A DNA stretch of 32,563 bases from UBA5420 sp964485345 (GTDB lineage: Bacteria > Bacillota > Limnochordia > Darwinibacteriales > Darwinibacteriaceae). The position numbers were made by a program, and so were the translations under genes. The notes beneath the pieces are model-generated. The model was not told the origin of the DNA. It worked only from the letters and a program-made list of their open reading frames with translations, and did no database searches. The stretch covers positions 1 through 32,563 of the forward strand of contig CAZAJB010000022.1 of assembly GCA_964485345.1 (NCBI GenBank), in the 5' to 3' direction. Position 1 is the first letter of the stretch; each line of letters opens with the position of its first letter. Below are positions 7,284 to 15,890 of the stretch, piece by piece.

Positions 7284-7320
7284 GAGTACGGTGGGGGGAT
7301 CATATTCCTGCCTGATCTTG

Positions 7321-7611
7321 GTGATAAACCTGTGTATACTTAGAAAGCAGCTCTATATCGAGCCTGACCAGAATGTGACCTTACGTGAACAAGCAACGAA
7401 GTATAATGTGAGTGAGGGACAAATAGTCCGTGAAGCGATCACGGCTTACTTGACAATGGGCACCCAATCTCAAGAGACTGATCTACCAGCGTGGGAAGAA
7501 GAACGGCAATTTATCCTATCTCGCCGGATGGCTGAGACGATCGATGCCGCTGGCGGTAGCAAGAGTACGGCCAAGAGGACCTGGACAAGGAATGAACTCT
7601 ATGACATGTGA
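7321..7611 (+). CDS. VapB-like antitoxin, probably decaying (start uncertain)
   Basis: The recognisable protein is LRKQLYIEPDQNVTLREQATKYNVSEGQIVREAITAYL, a ribbon-helix-helix DNA-binding fold of the CopG/VapB type, followed by a charged tail that should wrap the toxin. Family members start directly at M-LRKQLYIEP. Here that position (7336) is ATA, with GGTGAT about 9 nt upstream, so the original ATG may have mutated. GTG 7321 or TTG 7318 are in-frame substitutes without a good ribosome binding site. The stop (7609-7611) overlaps the start of the toxin frame at 7601, a typical TA arrangement. The toxin next door is broken, so the antitoxin is probably an orphan. Confidence 0.65.
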   Translation: MINLCILRKQLYIEPDQNVTLREQATKYNVSEGQIVREAITAYLTMGTQSQETDLPAWEEERQFILSRRMAETIDAAGGSKSTAKRTWTRNELYDM

Positions 7612-7958
7612 TGTGCTGATTGATACGAATGTCTTGATATATGCCTATGACCCACAAGCCGGGGAGAAACAACGTCAAGCATTGGAGATCATGAATTACT
7701 GGTTGCCCAGGAAGCGGGCTGCCATTTCCGTTCAGGTGTTGTCCGAATTCGTTCCCACTGACTCCATTTGTGGTGCGAGAAGCTGTCCGGGGTATGCAGG
7801 CATACCAGCTTTCTTATTGGGATGCTCAGATCTGGGCTGTGGCCCATCTCAATCAAGTCCCTCTAGTTCTTACAGAGGATCTCCCGGGCCAAAGCTATAT
7901 AGAAGGGGTCCGCTACGAGAATCCCTTTTTATGGGACAGTTCTTGGATAACAATCTAG
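7601..7958 (+). pseudogene. VapC-like PIN-domain toxin, internal deletion and frameshift
   Basis: The first part (ATG 7601) reads MTCDVLIDTNVLIYAYDP, the PIN N-terminus with its first catalytic Asp, through QVLSEF (second acidic site) at about 7750. After that the frame falls into nonsense. The next frame from about 7755 gives PLTPFVVREAVRGMQAYQLSYWDAQIWAVA, with the third acidic residue in YWDA, then VPLVLTEDLPGQSYIEGVRYENPF and a stop at 7956-7958. Compared with normal PIN toxins, about 30-35 residues between LSEF and PLTP are missing and the frame is shifted, so no complete toxin can be made. An intact PIN toxin would be an Mg-dependent RNase held in check by the upstream RHH antitoxin. 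Confidence 0.8.
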
Positions 7959-8087
7959 ACGCTGAATCTGAAGCTCAGGTGGAATGGACCTGGGCTTCAT
8001 TAATGCAGAACAGGTCACGTCTGTGGGAAAGGTTCCGGGCTCAGAAGGGCGAATACGGCATAGAGATATGGAAACGAGGTGGTAGTG

Positions 8088-9239
8088 ATGCGCTTTCTCC
8101 ATTTAGCGGACTTACATATCGGTAAGCGCCTGAACGAGTTCAACCTAATCGAGGATCAAGACTACATGCTCGCCCAGATCACGCGGCTCGCCCTGGACGA
8201 AAAGGTAGATGGTGTCTTGATCGCCGGTGATGTCTACGATAAGAGTCAGCCCAGCATCGAAGCTGTGGAACTCCTCGATGATTTCTTGACCCGGCTGACA
8301 AGCCTCAACCTTTCCGTCTTCATGATCAGTGGCAATCATGATTCACCTGAACGACTCAGCTTCGGCAGCCGCATGCTCGAGAAGAACGGCCTCCATGTTG
8401 CAGGGGGCTTTGACGGCCAGCTTCAGCAGGTGAGGCTAGAGGATGAACATGGACCGCTCAACATCTTCCTCCTGCCCTTTTTGAAACCGCCCCAGATCAG
8501 ACCATTCTTCGCAGGCAAGATCGAAACCTACGACGAGGCCATCCAAGCTGTCTTAAGCACCGGCAATGTGAATAGCAAGGAGCGCAACATTCTCATCGCC
8601 CACCAGTTTGTGGTAAGCGGAGAAACCCTGCCAGAGCGCTCTGACTCCGAAACAATGATCGTAGGCGGACTGGATTCCGTAGACGCTTCCCTTTTTAGAA
8701 CCTTTGACTATGTAGCCCTCGGCCATCTCCACCGGCCGCAGCGCATAGGTCTTGACAGCATACGCTACGGAGGCTCGCCACTCAAATATTCCTTTTCTGA
8801 AGCAAGGCAGGCCAAGTCTGTCACCATTTTGGACTTTGGCCCCAAGGGTCAACTTAAGCTCGAGCAACACCCCTTAAGACCTAAGCGTGACCTAAGGGAG
8901 ATCAAAGGACCCTTAGCAGAACTACTACGCCTCGGTAAAGAAGACGAAGAAGGGTCGCAGGATTATCTGCGCATTACCCTGACGGATGAAGAAGAGATCT
9001 ATGACGCCCTAGGGCAACTGCGTCCCGTTTTTCCCAATCTGATGGCCCTCGACTTCGAGAATAGCAGAAGTCTCCATGGGGCTCGGGCTCAAATTGCTGC
9101 GGCCAGCGATCTAGCTAGCAAAAGTCCCCTCGAGCTCTTTGCCACCTTCTATGAACTGCAAAATGGCAGCGAACTCACGGACGAACAGACCACGATCATG
9201 GAAGAAGTCTTAGAAGAGGCAGGAGGCGGTCAATTGTGA
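8088..9239 (+). CDS. sbcD: SbcD, nuclease subunit of the SbcCD (Mre11-Rad50) complex
   Basis: A 383-residue protein of typical length. ATG 8088 is chosen because GAGGTGG lies 5 nt upstream and because it begins directly with the family start MRFLHLADLHIGK; a GTG at 8079 is less likely. Metallophosphoesterase motifs appear in order: DLH (D8, H10), GDVYD (D48), SGNHDSPERL (residues 81-90), an AHQF motif near residue 172 and ALGHLHRPQ near 215. These bind two Mn ions. The complex processes hairpins and protein-blocked DNA ends. The stop overlaps the sbcC GTG start (GTGA), so the two are translationally coupled. The 130-bp gap before the gene holds nothing obvious. Confidence 0.96.
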   Translation: MRFLHLADLHIGKRLNEFNLIEDQDYMLAQITRLALDEKVDGVLIAGDVYDKSQPSIEAVELLDDFLTRLTSLNLSVFMISGNHDSPERLSFGSRMLEKNGLHVAGGFDGQLQQVRLEDEHGPLNIFLLPFLKPPQIRPFFAGKIETYDEAIQAVLSTGNVNSKERNILIAHQFVVSGETLPERSDSETMIVGGLDSVDASLFRTFDYVALGHLHRPQRIGLDSIRYGGSPLKYSFSEARQAKSVTILDFGPKGQLKLEQHPLRPKRDLREIKGPLAELLRLGKEDEEGSQDYLRITLTDEEEIYDALGQLRPVFPNLMALDFENSRSLHGARAQIAAASDLASKSPLELFATFYELQNGSELTDEQTTIMEEVLEEAGGGQL

Positions 9240-12105
9240 AACCCTTGAAGATCGTGATGTCCGCCTTTGGACCCTACGCGGGCGAGACCGAACTTGACTT
9301 TACCCGCCTTGGTTCGCAGGGCCTATTTCTGATCACGGGCCCAACGGGGGCAGGGAAGACCACCATCTTTGACGCCCTTACCTTCGCTCTTTTTGGCGAG
9401 AGTAGCGGCTCGGTTAGGACGGTGGACAGTCTACGTAGCGATTTCGCCCTGGCCGAGACCAAGACTTACGTGGAGCTTACCTTCTTCCACAAAAACCGGA
9501 CCTACAAGGTGGAACGCACTCCCCGCTACGAGCGGCCCAAGAAAAGCGGGCAGGGAACGACTACAGAAAACGCCCAAGCAACACTTTACTTGCCCGGTGG
9601 ACAAGTTATCACAGGTTACCGGGACGTAACTGCTAGGCTCGAAGATATCCTTGGGATCAAATGCGACCAGTTCAAGCAAATCGCCATGATCGCCCAGGGG
9701 GAATTTCTCAAGCTGCTCCTAGCCGATAGCAAAGGGCGGGGCGAGATCTTCCGGCGAGTTTTTTCTACGAATCTCTATCAGATAACCCAAGGCCTCTTGA
9801 AGGACCGGGAAAGGGCGGCAAAGCAGACCCTCGAAGCCCAAGAACGCAGCATTCTCCAAGCCATCCAGACGATCAAACTTNNNNNNNNNNNNNNNNNNNN
9901 NNNNNNNNNNNNNNNNNNNNNNNNNNNNNNNNNNNNNNNNNNNNNNNNNNNNNNNNNNNNNNNNNNNNNNNNNNNNNNNNGAGTATCCAGACCCTTTCCC
10001 TAGAAGTAAAGGGGCAGCTCGAAGAACTGGGAGAGGCCCAACGGATCTATGAAAGAGAAAAGGAAGCAGAACCCCAGAGGGATAGACTCGCTGCCAGTAT
10101 CGCCAGTCTGGCTAAGCTCTTGCCCAAGTACAGTGAGGCTGAACTCCTAGCCAAAGAGCTGGTAGAGCTCCAGGCGAGTCACGAAAGGCTGACGGAAAAT
10201 CTACAAAAGCTGCAAGAGAGGAAAGTGGCCCTCTTAAGCGAGAAAACGGATCTCACCGAGGCCCTCGAATCCCTGCATGATCTGGCGGTGCAGGTCCTAG
10301 CCTGCGAGCAAGAGGGTAAGGCACTAGAGAACAACCGCACGGGGCTAGAGGCTCTAGGTAAGAGCCTGGAAATCTTAGAGAAACTGGCTGTGGAATGCAG
10401 AGATGCTACAGAGCTTTACCAGGACGCCAGTGCAGCCTACCAGGCGATCCAGGCAGATCTTCTTCGCAAGGAACGAGCCTTCTTCAGGGAGCAGGCCGGT
10501 GTCTTGGCTGCATCGCTCAAGGACGATGAACCTTGCCCCGTTTGCGGTTCGCTTTCCCATCCCGAAAAGGCCACCCCTGATCCCGAGGCTCCCAGTGAGG
10601 CGGAGCTCGCTCGGCTGAAAGAGCAGGTCGAAGTGGCGCGGCAAGCCCTCGATGCGGCTAGCAAGCTCTTGCATACAAAGCAGACCGAACACAAAGAGAC
10701 GGGAAAACAGCTGGCCACAAGTGCTCAACTCTTCTTCCCAGATTTGGCTGAGGGCCTGACTCCAGACAAACTGGCAGAGGAAATTACTGCTGCCAGAGGG
10801 GAACATGATCAGAGCAAGGCAGAAAACGATACCCGTTCCGAGGAGCTCCAAAGGGAACTCAAGCGTAAAGGGGCAATGCAGCAGCGGCTACAGGCCCTTG
10901 AGGCGGATTTGCAGGGCAACGAAACGGATTGGGAAGAAAGGGATGCCGCTCATCGGGCCCTCAGCTCCGATCTTGCCACGAAATTGGGTCAACTGAACAC
11001 GCTCCAATCTTCTCTGGAGTACAAGGACCAGACGGAAGCGGAAGGGGTTCTCCGTGGTTGGCAAAGCGATCTCTTGGCCTTAAAGGAGGCTTTGCACCAG
11101 GCAGAGCAGGGTTATCAGGGCTTAAAGACAAAACTCGAGCACAACCAGACTCTCTTAGGGGACCAAGAGGCGCGGCTGCTTGAGGTTCAAGGGGAGCGGG
11201 AGCTTGCCGAGCTTAGGTATGCAGAGAAGCGACTAGCCTGCGGTTTTGCCGACGAAGAGGCCTACCAAAGGGCTCGCAAGGATGAAAAGGAGCTCAAGGA
11301 CCTTAAAGAGACGATTACCGCCTACGAGCGTGAAGTGGAAAAGATCGAGCAGGAATACCAGAGGTTGCTGCAAGAAACGAAGGACAAGGATCGACCTGAT
11401 TTGGCGTCCCTAGATGAGTCAAAAGCGGCTTTGGAAGGGGAAAAGGCACAGATTGACCAAGAACTGCAGAGCGTGAACACCCGCCTTGGTGTGAACGAGC
11501 CAATTTATTCCCCTGTTCACGCTGGGCTGCAGAGGGTGGATCGTTATCGTAGGGAGTATCTTCTCCTCGGAAGCCTGGCTAAGACAGCCAGTGGCGAACT
11601 GGCGGGAGTGCAGAAGCTAGCCTTTGAACAGTATGTCCAGGCCTTTTACTTCACCCAGATCCTCTATGAGGCCAACAAGAGGTTGAAGATCATGACCAAC
11701 AGCCGTTTTGAGCTCTTGCGCCGAGAAGAGGCCGCTGACCTCCGTTCCCAAACCGGTCTTGAAATTGACGTCTTGGATCACTACACAGGGAGGGTTCGCT
11801 CGGTGAAATCGCTCTCTGGAGGCGAATCCTTTAAAGCCTCTCTATCCCTGGCTCTCGGGCTTTCGGATGTGATTCAAAGTTCTGCGGGGGGAGTTGAAAT
11901 CAACACCCTATTTGTGGACGAGGGTTTTGGGTCTCTCGATGCAGAATCTTTAGACCAGGCCATCCAGACCCTAGTGGGTCTAGCCGAAGGCAACCGCCTG
12001 ATTGGCATTATTTCCCATGTGGAGGAGCTTAAGGAACAGATCGATAAGCAGATTGTGATCGACAGGATGGCGGGAGGTAGTAGCTCCGTGCGGGTTTGCT
12101 CCTAA
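9236..12105 (+). CDS. sbcC: SbcC, ATPase subunit of the SbcCD complex, interrupted by an assembly gap
   Basis: It starts at GTG 9236, overlapping the sbcD stop. The N-terminal half has MKPLKIVMSAFGPYAGETELDF and Walker A GPTGAGKT (residues 35-42), QIAMIAQGEFLKLLLA, then enters a coiled coil and runs into 100 N at 9881-9980. After the gap the coiled coil continues from 9982 in a different window frame, which means nothing because the gap length is unknown. The zinc hook CPVC is encoded at 10534-10545. The C-terminal ATPase half has LSGGESFKASLSLALGL (from 11812) and Walker B LFVDEGFGSLD (from about 11907), ending at TAA 12103-12105. SbcC is an SMC-like ATPase that drives the SbcD nuclease on DNA ends and hairpins. 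The gene is probably intact in the organism. Confidence 0.95.
9881..9980. other. Scaffold gap of 100 N
   Basis: Exactly 100 unknown bases in the first coiled-coil arm of sbcC. A round 100 is the usual placeholder for a gap of unknown size. The window is therefore a scaffold, and the distance across this point is not reliable. Confidence 0.99.
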
Positions 12106-12148
12106 GGTCACATGATGTGCGCAGGCGAGCTGGGCGAGGTAGCCATGA

Positions 12149-12177
12149 TTGCGACTGCGTGGAAGAACGGCTATAAT
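12149..12177 (+). promoter_or_regulatory. SigA-type promoter of the exported hydrolase gene
   Basis: TTGCGA (12149-12154), a 17-bp spacer, then a perfect TATAAT (12172-12177). It lies 44 bp after the sbcC stop and 43 bp before the hydrolase start, so the hydrolase is its own transcription unit. Confidence 0.72.
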
Positions 12178-12220
12178 TAAGAAGAAATACGAATTTAGCC
12201 GAAAGAGAGGGCGGTGTGAG

Positions 12221-13708
12221 ATGACGAATATCAAGCGGGCGATGGGAAAAAGACAGATGAAAAGAGTGTCGGTTTTGGTAGGCGTATTACTAGTCTTGAC
12301 GGCTGTAGCTGGGATCTTTAACGTAGGTGTGGCAGAGGCAGCGCCAGACCTTACCGGTACTTGGGCAGGTATTTTGGATATACCAGGTGCTGAACTTGAG
12401 ATGATTTTTCACATTGTATCGGAGGGAGATGTGTGGTCTGGGACCCTTGACGTTCCGGCGCAGGGAGCTGTAGGCATACCCATCACCGAAGTACGCCTGG
12501 AGGATGCGGTAGTCATCTTTGATGTTTCACTGATTGCAGGAATCTATTCTGGCAGCTTCAGCCTAGACGGCACCAGCCTAGAAGGTATCTGGGAACAAAA
12601 CGGGATGCAGATACCGCTAGTTATGCAGAAGACCTTGCCAGAACTGGCTGGCCCGAACCGTCCCCAGGAACCGCAGGCTCCGTATCCTTATAGCGAAGTT
12701 GAAGTTAGGTATCCCAACCAAGAGGCCGGTATTGAGCTGGCTGGAACCCTTACCGTACCTGCCGGCGACGGCGTATTTCCCGTGGTGCTTCTGATTAGTG
12801 GTTCGGGTCCGCAGGACCGCAACGAGGAGCTCATGGGTCATAAGCCCTTTCTTGTCTTGGCCGATTATCTCACCAGACGTGGCATCGCGGTACTACGCGT
12901 TGATGACAGGGGTGTGGGCGAATCCACCGGTGACTTTGCCTCTGCTACTACTTTAGATTTTGCCGATGATGTTCTCGCCGGCGTGGCATACCTCAAGACG
13001 AGACCTGAGATTGACCCTGCAAGGATCGGCCTAATTGGCCATAGTGAGGGCGGTCTGGTTGCACCACTGGCGGCTAAAGCCAGTTCTGATGTGGCCTTCA
13101 TCGTGCTCATGGCCGGTCCTGGGGTCAACGGGGAAGAGATCGCTTACCTCCAGGCTGCTTTGCTCTTGCAAGCGGCTGGAGCTCGCCAAGAGGTTATCGA
13201 CCAGCAAAAGGCAATGCAAGAAGCGCTCTTTACCATAGCGAAAACGGAAAAGGACCCAGACAAAGCAGCGGAAGAGTTGAGGGCTGTGATTCTAGCACCG
13301 TACGCTGGGCTTTCCGAGGAAGAGTTGGCTTCCTTTGGTGATATCGAAGGCGCCATCATGGCGCAAACCCAGCAACTACTTTCGCCTTGGTACCAATTCT
13401 TTATGACCTACGACCCGCTACCTACTCTTAAAGAGATAACTTGCCCGGTCCTGGCCATCAACGGCAGCAAAGACATGCAGGTTCCGACTGAGCCAAACCT
13501 GACTTTGATTGAGAGAGCTTTGGAAGAGGGTGGAAATGCAGACTATACCGTCCTTGAACTGGCCGGCCTCAACCATCTTTTCCAGACAGCAGAGACTGGA
13601 TCTCCTGAGGAATACTATCTAATCGAAGAGACGATGTCTCCTGCCGCGCTAGAAGTGATGGGAGACTGGCTGCTCCAAGTGACCGGACGCAGAGCTCCTT
13701 TGCAGTGA
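12221..13708 (+). CDS. Exported alpha/beta hydrolase (S9/dienelactone-hydrolase-like)
   Basis: Started at ATG 12221 (495 residues), with a GAGAGGG site upstream; later in-frame ATGs at 12242 and 12257 are possible. The N-terminus is basic (MTNIKRAMGKRQMKR), then hydrophobic (VSVLVGVLLVLTAVAGIFNVG), with a signal-peptidase-I-like VAEAAP site, so the protein is exported. Residues about 45-150 form a beta-rich domain (LTGTWAGILDIPGAELEMIFHI) often found before this hydrolase fold. The hydrolase domain has LLISGSGPQDRNE (oxyanion region), VDDRGVGESTG and GHSEGG with nucleophile Ser275. The other triad residues are probably Asp418 in NGSKDMQV and His452 in LAGLNHLFQ. The likely activity is an esterase or acyl-peptide hydrolase on an unknown extracellular substrate. 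It has its own promoter and terminator. Confidence 0.88.
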   Translation: MTNIKRAMGKRQMKRVSVLVGVLLVLTAVAGIFNVGVAEAAPDLTGTWAGILDIPGAELEMIFHIVSEGDVWSGTLDVPAQGAVGIPITEVRLEDAVVIFDVSLIAGIYSGSFSLDGTSLEGIWEQNGMQIPLVMQKTLPELAGPNRPQEPQAPYPYSEVEVRYPNQEAGIELAGTLTVPAGDGVFPVVLLISGSGPQDRNEELMGHKPFLVLADYLTRRGIAVLRVDDRGVGESTGDFASATTLDFADDVLAGVAYLKTRPEIDPARIGLIGHSEGGLVAPLAAKASSDVAFIVLMAGPGVNGEEIAYLQAALLLQAAGARQEVIDQQKAMQEALFTIAKTEKDPDKAAEELRAVILAPYAGLSEEELASFGDIEGAIMAQTQQLLSPWYQFFMTYDPLPTLKEITCPVLAINGSKDMQVPTEPNLTLIERALEEGGNADYTVLELAGLNHLFQTAETGSPEEYYLIEETMSPAALEVMGDWLLQVTGRRAPLQ

Positions 13709-13765
13709 GTTTTGTTTTTAGTGCGCTTGCAGTGATTTGGATTTAAGACCCTAATCTAAACAACG

Positions 13766-13800
13766 GACCCTCGGAATACGTTTTCCGGGGGTCTTTTCTT
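13766..13800 (+). terminator. Intrinsic terminator of the hydrolase gene
   Basis: GACCCTCGGA (13766-13775) pairs with TCCGGGGGTC (13784-13793) over 10 bp with one mismatch, around an 8-nt loop, and TTTTCTT follows. It lies 57 bp after the hydrolase stop. Confidence 0.85.
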
Positions 13801-13938
13801 TGAGTAGATGAAAAGGAAGACTTCCATTTTCTGTCGAATTTAGGTCGGCGAGTGCGCTCAAGCAAAAGACACTCAAGCAACGCACACGGTTGGACGCAAA
13901 CTGGCCCCGGCTCAATTGCAGGCAAGGGGAGTATTGAC

Positions 13939-14265
13939 ATGCAAGCATATCAACTGAAGGTTGAAGTGACCGAATTACCCACCGTTTGGCGGCGTGTTAT
14001 TGTACCAGGCAAAATCTCCTTTGAGACTCTACACCTTGTTGTTCAATACGCCATGGGCTGGCACGATGCCCATCTTTATGCGTTTAGCTCCGATGATGAG
14101 CCCGCTTGCTATACAAACAATCGCCAAGGTATTGATGAGTACGAGTATCTCAGGGACAACCGTAGGTCTGTGCGGAATGCTTGGGATGAGCAAACCTTGG
14201 CGCAACCTTTGAAACTGGCGAGCACTATGGCTGGGCCTCTGCAGCGGAAGTGGCTAAGCTCTTGA
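13939..14265 (+). CDS. pRiA4b ORF-3-like protein, truncated
   Basis: ATG 13939 has AAGGGGA about 8 nt upstream. The 108-residue product begins MQAYQLKVEVTELPTVWRRVIVPGKISFETLHLVVQYAMGWHDAHLYAF, a clear N-terminal half of the pRiA4b ORF-3-like domain (YxLKV, WRR, LHxxxQxAMGW, HL). The domain's second half, normally with an EYDFGD-type motif, is missing: after DEYEYLRDN the frame drifts and stops at 14265, where about 170-190 residues would be normal. A neighbouring frame (about 14199-14340) is open for some 45 codons but is not recognisably the same domain. It is probably a remnant. It is only distantly like the zinc-finger pRiA4b protein at 3388-4047, so the two are not recent copies. Confidence 0.6.
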   Translation: MQAYQLKVEVTELPTVWRRVIVPGKISFETLHLVVQYAMGWHDAHLYAFSSDDEPACYTNNRQGIDEYEYLRDNRRSVRNAWDEQTLAQPLKLASTMAGPLQRKWLSS

Positions 14266-14381
14266 AGGATTTGGTAACCAGAATTGTCAAGGCCTTCGCA
14301 AGGAGAACAAACAGTTTGATATTTGGGAAGCGTGTCTGAAGCCATGCATATACATCCCGAAGGGCATATCACTCGAAAACA

Positions 14382-14813
14382 CTACATCGATTCATTCATA
14401 TATCGCAGAATATGTTGGCAAAATTCCTCAATGTCTGGGAGACGAGTCGAGACGATTTCGTAAAGTTCCGCAGTTGTCACATCGTGATAGAGATGAACAA
14501 GGCGATTACGATATCCAGGTAGCCCGCGATTCTTATCCAGATACTTCTTAGGTAGAATACCTTCACGTCCTAGGATGTCAAATATTTCGGTATAATCGCT
14601 AGGTCTACCAAGTGCCTGTTTAGCAATGATGTGTCGTCCCATATCTAATACTATTTCTAGACTTCTCCGCAAGTGATGTTCGGCAATCGCAAAGTTGTCA
14701 GTATCAGCAGAGAAATCCTCTATGCTCATCTCTGAAAGCGAGTGCAATCTTCTAATGTTCTTGCGAACTTCTGTCATCCATTCAAATAGCCGTTCTCTAT
14801 CAAACACCTGCAT
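14382..14813 (-). CDS. hepT: HepT-like (DUF86) toxin RNase of a MntA-HepT pair
   Basis: A 143-residue all-helical protein, started at ATG 14811-14813 (MQVFDRERLFEWM), which overlaps the end of the nucleotidyltransferase gene by 14 nt. It carries the HEPN/HepT signature R102-x4-H107-x-Y109 in RNRLVHLYHDV. In characterised pairs this is the RNase active site, and the tyrosine is the residue AMPylated by the antitoxin. The preceding helix has HHLRRSLEIVLDMGRHIIA, also typical of DUF86. The length is normal and no residues are missing, so the toxin looks intact. The upstream overlapping mntA gene supplies the antidote. Confidence 0.9.
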   Translation of the reverse strand: MQVFDRERLFEWMTEVRKNIRRLHSLSEMSIEDFSADTDNFAIAEHHLRRSLEIVLDMGRHIIAKQALGRPSDYTEIFDILGREGILPKKYLDKNRGLPGYRNRLVHLYHDVTTAELYEIVSTRLPDIEEFCQHILRYMNESM

Positions 14814-15219
14814 CGCCCTCCATAATCGCTTCTTGCACATCGAGATAGAATTTCTTGAGGAATGGCGCAAAGTCGTGGTAGTCTCTCAACACCTTTTCTT
14901 CGAAATCGGTTCTTACCTCATCATTGGCTGAATATAAGATTTCGCCTTGAGAGATCGCCTTAAAAGCCACTGTTACGCTGGCTTTATCCAACAGGACTAA
15001 GTCGACTGGGGTTGAACCGAAGAGGCGCTGTAGATCGTCTTGTAAGATGAGTAGGCTATGGATGGAAATGTCCTTACCTCCAAAAATCACACCAATGTCC
15101 ACGTCACTCATGGCATCTGCCATTCCTTCAATTTGAGAGCCAAACAAGTAGCCGGCTAGAGCATTGTGTTGAACAAATATTCGGGTGAGTTGCTCTCGTG
15201 AGACCATTTTCAAGGCCAT
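14800..15219 (-). CDS. mntA: MntA-like minimal nucleotidyltransferase antitoxin
   Basis: A 139-residue protein with the minimal nucleotidyltransferase motif G27-S28 ... D39-x-D41 (GSQIEGMADAMSDVDIGV) and a further acidic residue in VDLVLLDKA. In known MntA-HepT systems the antitoxin transfers AMP groups to a tyrosine of HepT and so inactivates the RNase. ATG 15219 has AAGGAGG only about 4 nt upstream; an in-frame ATG at 15207 is an alternative. The C-terminal 45 residues (LRDYHDFAPFLKKFYLDVQEA) are helical and likely contact HepT. The toxin gene follows with overlapping frames, so both are made from one mRNA. Confidence 0.9.
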   Translation of the reverse strand: MALKMVSREQLTRIFVQHNALAGYLFGSQIEGMADAMSDVDIGVIFGGKDISIHSLLILQDDLQRLFGSTPVDLVLLDKASVTVAFKAISQGEILYSANDEVRTDFEEKVLRDYHDFAPFLKKFYLDVQEAIMEGDAGV

Positions 15220-15871
15220 ACTCCTCCTTCACTCGCTTCCTATTTTAATCATAGCATACCTTACAGAAAAAGGATCCAGAAAATATCAAGGGAAGCGCAT
15301 GAGGCCGCTACACAACGAATGCGCGTACAACTTATGACAAAAAGAGAGCTGGGACAAGATATGAAAAAAAGTCGCTGTATTCTAGCGGGACGGGCTTTCG
15401 TTCTGTAGGGGCCAGGTAGCTTCAAGGTTATGCATTGTAAGGGTTTTTTTGTGTATAAGGGGGGGAAAATGAAGAGGACCATGGCTACGCCACATACAAT
15501 CCTGTCCATGGTTACAGAAGGGTGAGGTGCATTGTGTGGAATGAGCTCTGGGCCTGCAGGCTCTGTGAATAGATGAGGTTTTGCGTGCGAGATAACTGTG
15601 GCTAATCCTCTTTTGCGACTAAGAGGGTCTCGGTTGCGTTACCCAGTTCAGTTAAGCTTTGAGTGATTGTTCCGTTGATCCTCGTTTCTTGTCATCACCT
15701 ATACATAAGGGATAGGACTCCAGATCAAAAAACTACAGATGGGAGAGGCCTTAGTTTATTGACGCCATTTTCGAGGGCCCCTCACCACCGTCTTTTGCCA
15801 ATTATTCGTTCTACAACATAGTCTGATTAACCAGTAACTTGTTTTCCAATTTATGAGATCTTAGCCGAATG
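15220..15871. other. Intergenic region, about 650 bp, no supported gene
   Basis: It lies between the stop of rsgA and the start of mntA, both leftward. A hairpin with arms GCGCAT/ATGCGC lies near 15295-15324, and an inverted CCATGG pair near 15479-15514. Open frames are short and without ribosome binding sites or recognisable content. Confidence 0.45.
15248..15256 (-). promoter_or_regulatory. Extended -10 element upstream of mntA-hepT
   Basis: On the minus strand TGCTATGAT (TGn plus TATGAT) lies 28 bp upstream of the mntA ATG. The -35 position 17 bp further up is poor, which is usual for extended -10 promoters. Confidence 0.42.
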
Positions 15872-15890
15872 ACAATGGGCCAGGCCCCAT
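15872..15890 (-). repeat. Family A 3'-end repeat, short copy A5
   Basis: On the minus strand ATGGGGCCTGGCCCATTGTC begins directly after the TAG stop (15891-15893) of rsgA. It keeps the GGGGCCTGG core in the same orientation relative to the gene as the other copies, but has lost the AATTGCGC part. ATGGGGCC after a stop is exactly what copy A1 shows. Confidence 0.5.

Noticed and set aside
7544..8125. A single 193-codon protein covering the toxin region
   Set aside because: Only its first part is PIN-like; after about 7755 it reads out of frame, while the true toxin continuation is in another frame ending at 7958.
10375..10851. 158-codon open frame antisense within sbcC
   Set aside because: Antisense frames are common opposite Glu/Leu-rich coiled coils; the opposite strand encodes the SbcC zinc-hook region.
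14199..14340. Frame-shifted continuation of the truncated pRiA4b-like gene (ETGEHYGWASAAEVAKLLKDL)
   Set aside because: It does not resemble the missing half of the domain, so I did not join it to the gene.
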